A stretch of 64,000 bases of DNA from Tubiluchus corallicola (taxonomy: Eukaryota; Priapulida; Priapulimorpha; Priapulimorphida; Tubiluchidae): the NCBI GenBank assembly GCA_030141605.1, contig JAQGDQ010000064.1:238116-302115 (forward strand), in the 5' to 3' direction. A program made the position numbers and the translations under genes. Positions 49,201-58,100 of the stretch are shown here, piece by piece; within the stretch, counting starts at the first letter, position 1, and each line of letters opens with the position of its first letter. The notes under the pieces were generated by a model. That model did no database searches. It had not been told where the DNA came from and was given only the letters and a program-made list of their open reading frames with translations.

Positions 49201-50102
49201 GATAACCTTCGAAAAAGTTGGAATTATAGACATGATGGAGTGTTCTTACATGTAATCAAATATCTCAGTTGCAGTTTTGAAATCAGTGTGTTCGTTTTTG
49301 AGATAATTAAGAAAAATTGATTTTTCCGACAATACATTACAATACAGGCACACAATACAGGCAGTGAGTCCAGATCCTACATAACTAAAGGACCAGAAAT
49401 CGGAAAGCACAAAATCGGGATTTTGTAAATAATATGAAATAATGGGGAATTTGTATTTGATAATCGCTGGCAAACAATCAATGCGTGCGCACTGAAGACA
49501 GGAAGCGATAAGAGTTTTATAAACAATCTGAGACCTGCAGAGAACCCAGCGACTAGTATATTTTCAATTTTGCGAATGCTAATTGTTTCCAGACTACTCT
49601 CACTGCCGGTCCGGGACCGGGAGTCGGTGCAGACGACTCCTCCTGCGAGATCAAGATTCGGGCATCTAGGTGCACGGCATAATTACTACTCTCTCAAGAT
49701 TCGGGCCATATTTGAATTCCAGGAAAAAATAAGACGAATAAAATCTGAAAAAAAATCAATTTCGAAGTTGAAAAAACTATTTTCTGAAAATATAAAGAGC
49801 AGTTCTGCCCGAATCTGACAGTCAATTTTTGCCTGAATTTTTTTGAAACCCGAAAATTGGGGGGGGGGGGCAGTCTGCCAATGATTGGTACTATGTGAAT
49901 TACAATGTGCATTTTTATATAATTACTGCATTTACAATTATTAGTTAGTTTATTCTCAAAAACTGCTTAAATGCATGCCACAGAGATCTATATATACGTA
50001 GTAACTAATGAACTTTGTATTGCCGATTTTGGAAATAAAATGATTGATAGATACTGAAAATTGAAAATACCTAGAAGATCGTTTCTCATCCATCTCACCC
50101 AT
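40124..50102 (-). CDS. RAD51AP1: RAD51-associated protein 1 (RAD51AP1), nine exons
   Basis: Homologous-recombination factor that binds DNA and RAD51 and stimulates joint-molecule formation in the nucleus. Nine exons on the minus strand (50071-50102, 47868-47926, 46448-46559, 45752-45855, 45514-45663, 42724-42879, 41656-41796, 40676-40831, 40124-40242) join in consistent phase to 342 residues, close to vertebrate length. Landmarks: SKKLINYATF (12-21) matching the conserved N-terminal KKxxNYxxF region; acidic DDDFAD; basic Lys/Arg segment 40-68; UIM/SIM-like helix DLAKALELSMQEE (80-92); basic SPRKRRRAAAEAVAKQR; acidic DEDDDFDVEAD; and the C-terminal RAD51-binding motif LRLGLSRKANVKPLH (321-335). 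The human WVPP motif position reads WLSS (300-303). Exon 8 may instead start at 40819 (338 residues). Introns 1, 2 and 5 are loaded with transposons. Confidence 0.94.
40676..40831 (-). CDS. RAD51AP1: RAD51AP1 exon 8
   Basis: Donor G|GTATGT. Two tandem acceptors in the same phase: AATTCCAG (exon starts 40831) and CCCTCCAG (exon starts 40819), differing by four codons. Encodes ALSKSDNKLPGKSKSQ, SRSPSSGGTLFIRKPSW and LSSG. Confidence 0.85.
41656..41796 (-). CDS. RAD51AP1: RAD51AP1 exon 7
   Basis: Acceptor TTTTTATTTGTAG, donor ACAG|GTACAT. Acidic EDDVNLTFDEEDVDEEFSEQ, then basic KRVISSPKPRPRSTAT. Phase 1 at both ends. Confidence 0.9.
42724..42879 (-). CDS. RAD51AP1: RAD51AP1 exon 6
   Basis: Acceptor TTTTGTTATAG, donor TTAG|GTTAGG. 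Encodes EAVAKQRLYAIGEDDDDYAT, a basic QQTRKKLKRL and acidic DEDDDFDVEADYKL. Aligns with the human AAAQQRKILLEG region. The other possible donor, five bases earlier, would break the frame. Confidence 0.88.
43180..43276 (+). repeat. CCACAC-rich minisatellite
   Basis: Irregular units of CACACCA/CCACCACACA type, immediately left of repeat copy A and matching the larger array at 44453. Confidence 0.7.
43281..43805. repeat. Dispersed repeat family, copy A (RAD51AP1 intron 5)
   Basis: About 525 bp similar to copy C across most of its length and to copy B over its second half. Shared blocks include CTATAACAC..GTAGAA, ATGCCTGGAACAG, GGTATTAGTGGC and AAATAAGAGG.ATAAGTTTTG. Copies A and B keep the same open frame (PVAGISG..AKSKY.YYTHH.MGYLTI, then FPFSRNKR). 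Family unidentified. Confidence 0.75.
44090..44440. repeat. Dispersed repeat family, copy B
   Basis: Corresponds to the second half of copy A with an added tail ending CTTTCATTTGACATATAGAA and running into TATATATATA. About 88% identical to copy A in the shared core by eye. Same direction as A and C. Confidence 0.75.
44453..44740 (+). repeat. CACACCA minisatellite
   Basis: About 290 bp of irregular CCACACCA/ACCACCCACA units, strongly strand-asymmetric (almost no G). It is followed by a short GATGAT run (44744-44770). Confidence 0.85.
44985..45420. repeat. Dispersed repeat family, copy C
   Basis: Starts CTATAACACAGTAGAACGGC and matches copy A through AAATAAGAGGTATAAGTTCT, ending in a TATATATA run at 45423. 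More diverged than A and B. The A and C 5' halves show that B is truncated. Confidence 0.7.
45514..45663 (-). CDS. RAD51AP1: RAD51AP1 exon 5
   Basis: Acceptor TTTTATTTTGTAG, donor GCTG|GTTGGT. Encodes DTSNAESVSSEQNAIEES, KVLEIDKVKNDNTDAESDY and the basic ISPRKRRRAA, equivalent to human GKRKAASKAAAQQR across the exon 5/6 junction. Confidence 0.9.
45752..45855 (-). CDS. RAD51AP1: RAD51AP1 exon 4 (UIM/SIM-like helix)
   Basis: Acceptor CTTGTTTTAG, donor ACTG|GTAAAA. Phase 2 in, phase 1 out. Encodes HHGGAAEKIDS, DLAKALELSMQEE and SSRQTSEAAT. The ALELSMQEE stretch matches the DLEVALALSVKE element of the human protein. Confidence 0.92.
46448..46559 (-). CDS. RAD51AP1: RAD51AP1 exon 3
   Basis: Acceptor TTATGCAG, donor TC|GTAAGT. 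Encodes DFADSTPPTRKV and a Lys/Gln-rich basic stretch (KQKQTKQKRKNQDRY) ending CSKKK, likely part of the N-terminal DNA-binding region. Confidence 0.88.
46658..47589. mobile_element. hAT-type MITE in RAD51AP1 intron 2
   Basis: 932 bp. Left end TAGGGATGTCACGAATC and right end, inverted, TAAGGATGTTACGAAGC match at 14 of 17. Flanked by an 8-bp target duplication ATTTCAAT (46650-46657) / ATTTCAAC (47590-47597), the hAT size. Subterminal sequence has repeated TTTGAATCCGAATCT units. A different inverted-repeat element sits inside at 47145-47323. No coding capacity. Confidence 0.8.
47145..47323. mobile_element. Inverted-repeat element nested in the hAT MITE
   Basis: 179 bp. Left arm from ATAATACGAG through TGGCATTTTTGATGAAACTA and GCAGTTAAAATCGTAATG; the right arm is its complement ending CTCGTATTAT. 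Arms about 71 bp, central spacer about 37 bp. No coding content. Confidence 0.8.
47868..47926 (-). CDS. RAD51AP1: RAD51AP1 exon 2
   Basis: Acceptor TTTTTGTTGCAG, donor G|GTATGT. Encodes SKKLINYATFSTTGNEDMD, which aligns with the N-terminal HKKPVNYSQFDHSDSDDDF region of the vertebrate protein. Confidence 0.9.
48423..49883 (-). mobile_element. Decayed hAT transposon in RAD51AP1 intron 1
   Basis: 1461 bp flanked by a perfect 8-bp target duplication ATTGGTAC (48415-48422 and 49884-49891), diagnostic of hAT. Ends CATAGGCATACGGG... and, inverted, CATTGGCAGACTGCC... form imperfect terminal repeats that include an AATTTT..GG block. The minus strand carries the C-terminal hAT dimerisation domain of a transposase. 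The N-terminal part is missing or frameshifted, so it cannot mobilise itself. A poly-G run at 49859 lies in the right terminal repeat. Confidence 0.88.
48974..49207 (-). pseudogene. hAT transposase C-terminal (hATC) remnant
   Basis: 77 open codons to a TGA at 48976-48974. Contains ISATSCSAERSFSTLRRLKT then YLRNTMRQARFSNLAVLNIE, the hATC dimerisation signature (xERxFSxL+RxKtxLRnxM..RL..Lxxlxi). Resembles the transposase type related to zinc-finger MYM proteins. Another open frame, 49246-49473, lies upstream in a different phase and may be a frameshifted earlier part. Confidence 0.85.
50071..50102 (-). CDS. RAD51AP1: RAD51AP1 exon 1
   Basis: Start ATG at 50102-50100 (MGEMDEKRSS), donor AG|GTATTT, phase 2 into exon 2 (Arg). 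It is short, as first exons of this family often are. ATG4 of the same exon is an alternative start. The call rests on the exact phase match and the basic residues preceding SKKLINY. Confidence 0.7.
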
Positions 50103-51024
50103 GTTTACTCAAACTAACGCCCCATTGCTACTGAAATATAATAATTTAGTAATTTTAATTTATCATAATCATCTGCGATTCAGCCTGTGTAAAACTCATG
50201 TGAAGAACTACCTGGTACATTACATTTTGTCTGAGTGCTCTAGTGCCCCTACCCATGAGCACTCACAGGTGTTCTAGCAAGAAGTAGTATAAAAAAGTTA
50301 ATATAAAAAAGCAAAAGTATAATGATGATCTGCCATAATGCATGTATGTTTGGCATGTATGCATCGAGTTTGGCAATATTGGCCAGCTTGCCTTGAGCTT
50401 TAACATTGGGATAGCTCGGATAGCTCTGTGTTCGCATTCTCGCTTCCTGTGAATGAAGCCTGTGGCTTCAATATGCTCGATCAGACCAAGATGCGAAAAT
50501 GCAGAGACTAAAAAGTGTCACAGCTTCGATCAAACATGTGGCCATGTCAGTAGAAGTAGCAAGCAGGAAATAATAAATAAGGCCAAGTGCTCTGTAAGTA
50601 TTTGTACAATTATGACAAAAATGCTTATTTATCATCATCATCATTATTATTATTATTGATGGCTTACAGGGTAATATTATAAATTTTTTTCAAAACTTTT
50701 GTCAGCCTCAATGTTAAATCAACTATTAAACTCAATAACTTTACTTTACTATTACTATTACTTTAACTCAATGTTAAAAACCGTTGGACTTACAGGGGGG
50801 ACAGCATTCATCACATCTGCAGTACTGGTGGTTTTTGGCAATTGTGCATGAAACAACCAATAGATTTTACGGTGATTAAAACAATAATGTGAAAATTGTG
50901 CCAAGAAACATCCTGGAAGTCTACAATTAAAGACACTAACCTAAAAAAGTGCTAATGCAATTTGCATAGCATGCAATCTGTGATAAATATGTAACATAAG
51001 AAATTAACGCCAGCAAAAGACTAT

Positions 51025-51320
51025 ACCTGTGGTCTTTGACTTACGACCTACATAACTTATGACTGTTCGACTTTACGACCAGGCCACAACTTAATTAATT
51101 AATTATATAAAATCAACTCATATATATAATTCACATTTCTTTCTATTTTTTGAACAAATTAACTTTAAATCACTGTCTGTTTCTTCAAATTAACCATAAG
51201 CACTTCCATACTTAGTGCACGTACATACGTAATGTCTTCTGTGCAGGGATGCACCGAAAGAATATACACCAATTCGTCTTACAACCAATCCACAGGTCCC
51301 AAGTCGATGACTATCTGTAC
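51025..51320. mobile_element. Degenerate mariner-like MITE
   Basis: Left end TACCTGTGGTCTTTGACTTA then CGACC; right end, inverted, TACAGATAGTCATCGACTTG then GGACC. About 17 of 25 positions agree, and the GACTTACGACC-type termini and flanking TA fit Tc1/mariner MITEs. Internal sequence AT-rich, no transposase. Confidence 0.45.
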
Positions 51321-52952
51321 AACTGAATATACTTCAAATTTTTAGAATGACCACAACATTTTACAGCACTGATTTATGCTAAAAACAACACATCAGTTGT
51401 ATTGCAGATTTAAAGTTCTTTCATCCAATCTAAGGCAATCTTTGATTGCAACATCTTACAACATAACTTGGATGAAATTTTAGACTGGTCACACAACAGC
51501 AGTACCAACACAAGATTTTCTTTGCAGTACCGTCATAGCAAAAATAAGTAAGTGCATTTTGTGCATAAATTTGTTAAATATTAATTCTTTACTGTTGTAA
51601 AGAGTTAATATTTTAATAGTTAAATTTAGTTAATAGTTTACTTTAATAGTTGTATGACCACGGTAAATTCAATTCAACAAAGACAGACACAGCATTATTT
51701 TATAATTCATAACCTTAAAGTAAGAATAAAATTTAATAAGTAATGCAAAAACGTTGGCTTGTAAATTGGAGTTAATAATAAAACATCAATGCCGGAGGCA
51801 CGCTCTGCGCACCAAGTCAGTAACCAATATGCAAGTAATCACTGTATCACACATCAACTATTCCTCCTTCGTTTTTTGAAAACACTGAGATAGTACCAGT
51901 TATCAGAATATTGCGCCCTGCAGCTAACGACGTGCCTTCATGTGCTCCTAAAGATAAATTTGGTTGCAGTTCTAAATAACTATAATCATTTATTTTAGCT
52001 ATCAAACTCATGAATCAAAATAATTAACTCATTTCAATATAATAAATCTCACCACTAGCAATATGGGTGATCTGCGTTCTAAGCCATTGGAGCAAAGTTT
52101 GATAGTTGGCGGTTGGCGGGTGCAACGCGCGGGTATAACCCGGCGTGTAGTGCTCCATAATAATATTATTATAATGGGCGTAATCATGATTCATGATGTA
52201 ACATAAAAGCTTTTGCTAAAGAAAGGAAGAGTAAAACACCGATTAATCGTACAGAACAATTTATTTTATCAAAGTATTGCTCAATCAGTTAAGAATCTGT
52301 CATGAGGTCAATACGTTAGTACAGAAGACTTCTGCATCTCGTGCAACCTGCAGCCTTAACTCTTAAGGGATATGATAAGAGCAGATCGAACTGAAAGGCT
52401 TGGAACTGCATTGGATGTCGCCCCGCTGAACACAATGGAGTTATCTTGACTTGAAAAGCAGAGTGGAAGACTGAAAGCTAAGATTATCCAAGAATGTTGT
52501 TCAGTTTTCAAAAGACATATTTGGGGAAGATCTGTAAGGTATGTTGAATCATTGGGATGATCTTTAGTTTACTTTACTGAGTGTGTGTGGTCCTTCTTCC
52601 GCCCCCCCCCAAGGTTTTAGACTGAAGAGACGCGCGAAGCTTGCCATTTTTTAGTATCTCCACACTCAACATCAAGAACGATTTTCAATAAGCCTTTTCA
52701 CATTTACACTGTGCGCACATGCATTTGCTGTAGTCGGGGATTAAGTGTACCACGGCAATTCGTCTTATCTACAACCGCAACGTGACATGTGGGTAAAGCA
52801 AAGCCATCTGCCCCATCAATTCAGCGACTACAGTTTTTTGTGTGGACTTTAAGTAATTATGCATTACTCTGTGCATAGAGTGATTTGCTAGTATGATCTT
52901 GTTTGAAACAATAAACTAGATTACAATAATGTTCTAGCTAGCTTTTTAAACT

Positions 52953-53070
52953 GTTACTGTTACTGTTACTGTTACCGTTACCGTTACCGTTACCGTTACC
53001 GTTACCGTTACCGTTACCATTACCATTACCATTACCATTACCATTACTATTACTATTACCATTACTATTC
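52953..53070 (+). repeat. Variant hexamer array (TGTTAC / CGTTAC / CATTAC)
   Basis: Contiguous blocks of one hexamer variant after another: about three TGTTAC, eight CGTTAC, five CATTAC, then mixed TATTAC. The minus-strand open frame (poly Val-Thr/Met-Val) is an artefact. Confidence 0.9.
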
Positions 53071-53504
53071 GGCTGCGAGGCCTTTTTAAGTGTACACAAA
53101 TGCATTGTCTGGTACACTCATTCTTTGACCTTTTCATGATCATCTTCAATAGCTGGAACTGTGAAAAGGCTTATGGATTACTTTGATGTAAAAAATTGTT
53201 CTGTACTATTCCTCGTTGTTTTTGTACCCCTTATAAATAAAGGTTACACCTTATAGTGCCTATTGAACTACTTAAGGAAAAAGCACTTTCTTAAAAAATA
53301 CTATCTACTTAAAAACACATAGATTTCTTGAGTATATTGTTCACATTCTATGCCACGATAGTAAAATAAATTCTGGTCACTCCAGTATTGCTACTCTGGC
53401 TATTTTGATGGGCAACTTGCACCTGAAGCTGCTGTTGCTGTTTCTGCCGCAACTACTGTCGCTGTCGTTGTCTTTGTTGTTGTCGTGATTGTGGTGGTTG
53501 TCGC

Positions 53505-53506
53505 CG

Positions 53507-53562
<56 letters not shown>
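53505..53562 (+). repeat. (GTT)n trinucleotide run
   Basis: About 19 GTT units, flanked on the right by degenerate GAC/GAT repeats to 53675. Open frames across it are low-complexity. Confidence 0.9.
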
Positions 53563-54095
53563 CCTGCTGTTGCTACTGACAATGATGACGATGTTGACAA
53601 GGATGACAACAACGACGACGAAGATAACGACGACGACAATGACGACGACGACATGATGACGAGCATGATGATGTGATGATGACTGTAATAATACTGTAAT
53701 GTAAACGCCTCTCCTTGCCCCTCTGACGTGCAACCTAGGCCATATCAAAAGCATTATAGGTCCCGGGCTGTGCAACGGGGACCCTACCTACACAACCACT
53801 CACAAGAATACAAATGTAAATGGTCGATAAAATTAAACATATAGGCCTATTTATTGCATTGGTACATCCAACAAAAGCAGCGATTAAACGTTAAAAGACA
53901 TGCTGTACAGCAAAGATTAATCAACATAAACGTTTGAACAATATGACATGAGCCTTGAAAAACTCGGAAATTTCAACATATAATTGATACTCACTTAGTG
54001 AGCCATATTGACTTGATATAATTTTAAATCAAGTGTTCACACATTTGCAAAATTTCTTTGCAAATTAATTCGTGAAGCGGATTAGGATTAAAGCT

Positions 54096-54182
54096 GGGAT
54101 AAGGGTTAGAGTTAGGGTTAGGGTTAGGTTAAGGTTAGAGTTAGGATTTAGGTTAGGGCTAGGGTTAGGGTTAGGGTTAGGG
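54096..54182 (+). repeat. Interstitial TTAGGG-like telomeric repeat
   Basis: About 14 units of GGGTTA with variants GAGTTA, GGTTAA and GGGCTA, with two pure runs of three to four units. TTAGGG is the telomere repeat of most non-arthropod animals. Confidence 0.85.
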
Positions 54183-55078
54183 TATTTAAATTGTATGGGG
54201 ATTGTAAATTCCTTCCTTATTTTCCATACACATGCGTGCAGGTCAAATGCTGCTGCCTCAAAATGCTACGAAGCTGTTTCAGTGTTAAAAATGAACGTCA
54301 TTTTCACAATTTTCATCAAGGGCTATGTAGTGCATACTTGTTCAAAAGCCGGTGTCGAACTGTAACACAATAAGAAATATGTATAGTTTAGTATAGTATT
54401 ATATAGTATTTATTTACTGACAGCAAGTCAAAACATACATAGATGTTGGTTGTTAGCAGGAGAAACCACTGTAAATTTTACCTACACGTTTGTCACCAGA
54501 TCTTAAGTAGGAACCCTAAGAAACACTATAATTATAAAACAGTGGTAAGTTACACAGACCATTCTATATTAAATAAACTTTTTCTTAACAGGAACGCCTA
54601 CGCTAACGAGTTATGACTGTTATGTGTAAGTCAAATGGCGGCTGTTGTCATAGTATAGCTCTGCGATGACACAATGTTTTCCGACGGGCCTTGGTTCAAA
54701 GGTATGTTTATTAAACCTTCGTTCTTGTGTACTTAGGATTAAACAAGTAGATCTGCAAGCTTTGTTTAATATATACCATACAGTTCTTGACTCCACCAGT
54801 GCAGGCTTATATATTTTCAACGTGGGAAAATCGTTTGTTATTGTTGGGAGTTGAAATTATAAAAATTAGACTTGGAGAAATTTTGCACACAACAAAGGTG
54901 ACTGTTTTGTTACGTTTTACGTCTGGTGAGTCTTTTTCTATAAATTTAATTGGAAAAAGAAATAAGATATAGCAATTTTTGGGTGCTTTATGTTTTTGGC
55001 ATAATTAGTTGACGTATAACATGTGGTAGCTCAAGTACATTTTTTTCAGTATTTACGGTTTCGAAATAAACAACAATC

Positions 55079-55144
55079 ATGGCCGCAGGTTGTGGAGCAT
55101 CGTGCGCCAAAATGCTTTTATTCATTTTCAACGCTGTCTTTTTT
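55079..55144 (+). CDS. Tetraspanin exon 1
   Basis: 22 codons, MAAGCGASCAKMLLFIFNAV then FF; donor TTTTTT|GTAAGT, phase 0. Cysteines near the first membrane segment are likely palmitoylation sites, as in the family. Confidence 0.9.
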
Positions 55145-58100
55145 GTAAGTATTGTCAATGGTAGTTTTCCATTTTTAATAACTAGCAATTTTGTTAGCAT
55201 TTCAATTAGTAATCATAAAAATATTTTTCTAAGGTTTAGGTTTTGTTGTCCAGGAATTTCATAGGATAATATAGTTTGTCGTATGCCATTACGCCGATAT
55301 CACAGTGAAGTATAATTAATTTTTAGCTAACTATGATTATTATACATTAACTAACTAGACTGTACATTAACTAATGGCAGTCTTATAATACAAGCGGTTC
55401 GATGGCTTTCCTTAGATAAACTGATAATGAGCGAAAATAGGGAAGTGAGGATATCATTGATATTGAGTCAGGTTCGCGTCGCGCAAACATCGAGTCAGGT
55501 AGGTTCTGAGGATGGATTTCAGCTTGGCGGTTTTGTAGTGTGCCAACCTATATAGAAAACGACAAACAACTTTTTTATAATTTGCTATACATTAATAGTA
55601 GCTAATAACTAAAATTATTATCTCCTCGGTTCTCACTAGTGATTCTGATTTACATATTACGGACGCCATAATAAGCAAAAAGTAATAGTTGAAGAATTCT
55701 ACAAAATTATCCACGAACATGACTAGGCCTGCGCCTAGTTAGCACTCGGAATTAATACAAACATTCATATGCGAAAATATTTCATACCAACACTGTTCTT
55801 TGGCAATATAAAACGCTTAGACCCAGTATTTTTCAGTACGCGCTTCACAGGAAAATTAAATTGCCGGAAAATTAAACTGCCGAATAAGCACACATACATA
55901 GTGCATGGAAAACATAATTATCCATGCGGTAGGCCTGCGGATACCAGAAATAATTAATCCAAAATAGTCGATGTCCGGCTTTCATCACAGTTTTGCGAAT
56001 CATTTTCCATTGCTATTAACATGAAATATGTGTTGCACTTAAAGGGACAAACATGATTCGATCCAGAAACAGACATACTATACATAGGGCCACTAAATGT
56101 CAATCAAATGAGCTAAATATTGATAATTTTATTAATGTTTTTTGTTGTACACAAAGACTATAGTCATTAAAATCTACCTGAATGTTATTGCATCTAGTAC
56201 CTTCACAGTTTCTAACTGATGCTGAAAATTGTGGAATCATTTCACACACATTTTTGTGATGGTGATCTGGCAACAAATATGAAATGAACACGCATATCAC
56301 GTATATATATATATTCGTAATATACTATATACTATAGTATACTATACTGTATACTATATATACTATACCGGTATATTATACCGTTTCTGAAATATAATGC
56401 TTTGTGCACAAATTCCAATAAAAAACAAATACATAGAGTGCTGTACTTAATGTCAGCATTAGATTACTTTACTCCTTAAAATCCGTTTGATCCGTCTGTC
56501 CAGCCATTAGAATTTTGCAAAACTTTGCAGCTTTGTGGTGCAGGTATGTTGGGAATGGGAATATGGTTCATAGTTGCTGAAGAAAATTCATACTTTACCG
56601 AAATTCTAGGGGGATATGACAATTCGGACCCACTTCTCAGGTAATATTCTTTTAAATAGTTATTTTTGTTTAACGGAAATTGTTAATTCAGTGTCAATTT
56701 AAACATAAAAAGATGAAACGACTAGAAAAATGTTAAGTTTTGTTTAGTTATTTTATACATAACTTAATTGATTGCAGGTACTGCTAAACTGCATATACTT
56801 TATGCATGCTCACTAACGTATATAGCTGTACCATTTTAATTTACAGCGAAGCTACAGGCCTTAAAAGGCATGGCTTAAAACGAAAAAGAAGTGAAACTGT
56901 CGTGATGACGTGATGTGTTAGTAACGCTGCAGCCTAAGGATTAGCAAACGACGTATTGACTCTTAGCAAAGTTCAAATTAATATGAAGTCAAACTAATCA
57001 TGAAAATGTTTCAGCTAAAAACTTTTCGTACATGGAAGGTTATACAGAAACTGTATCATTTAGTAATGACTGAAAGACGAACTTCAGATTACATGTATCT
57101 GCTTTTCACGCACCTTAGTTCATTTAAAAGCCAGCCATAGTTCATTAAAAACTAGCATTTGGGTTCTTTATTTTGTCTTTTATTATAGTGTCGCAGCCTA
57201 TGTTGTTATTGGTGTTGGAGGGTTAATATTTATTGTTGGCTTTCTTGGATGCTGTGGAGCGTGTATGGAAAGTAAATGTATGCTAATAATGGTAAGATAA
57301 ATTCCTTATTTTATACTTAATACCTTTAGGTTTGTCACACATACAAGCATACATAATTGTCGCTTGTACAACGAGAGAAGATTAGCCAAATAAACTATAC
57401 CGACTAAAATACACGGAATAATAGAAATAATTAAAAATATGAGCATCACTTAATTCTGTGAATATGAAAAGATTATACGGAGATCAAATGATCAGAAACA
57501 CTAAAACTGATTCACTAAAGAAATGTAGATACAGCGTTATTAAAATAATTAACACAAATTAGCTAGCCCAAGCTGAGCATATTATGTCTCCGTCCATTTG
57601 TTAATTTGCCTCAAGAATTTACCTGACAGAAATTATGTATAAAGTATTATATATAACCAAGAAAACAAAAATTCTCATCTACAAAAGTCTAATATTACCA
57701 CATTATCTATATGGTTGCACTTTACTTCAAAACGTTAAATATGAAAACTTTAGAAAACTAAATACAATGCAAAACTACGCACTTAGATTAATTCATGGCT
57801 ACTCTAACAAAACTGCTAAACAACATGCTGCTTCTGCAACAAGCTCAAGAACGTCCACAAAAATACCAATATTAGAAGCCTATCGAGATTACAAAACACT
57901 GATATTTCTTTATAAATATATAAATAAACTGAGCATTCCATTTATAAACAATCCCTTAGCATTTATTCCTGATACCACATTGAACACTAGAACATACAAT
58001 TTAAAGCAAATTACAGTAAACAATAAATTTGGAAATAACTCTATATCAAAACAGGCCATACATTTATGGAACTTACTACCCAGTGAAATAAAACAAATAG

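Larger units (their letters stand above)
50103..55078. other. Intergenic region between divergent RAD51AP1 and tetraspanin genes
   Basis: Promoters of both genes must lie here, but no core elements are certain. It contains a degenerate TA-flanked MITE (51025), a variant hexamer array (52953), a GTT trinucleotide run (53505), a TTAGGG-rich stretch (54096) and a poly-C run (52605). 53700-53800 and 52060-52145 are GC-richer without features. Confidence 0.5.

Noticed and set aside
53377-53775. 132-codon minus frame with poly-Asn and related poly-Val/poly-Thr frames
   Set aside because: GTT trinucleotide run translated in several frames.
54072-54365. Open frame starting MKRIRIKAGIRVRVRVRVRL
   Set aside because: Arises from the TTAGGG-like repeat.
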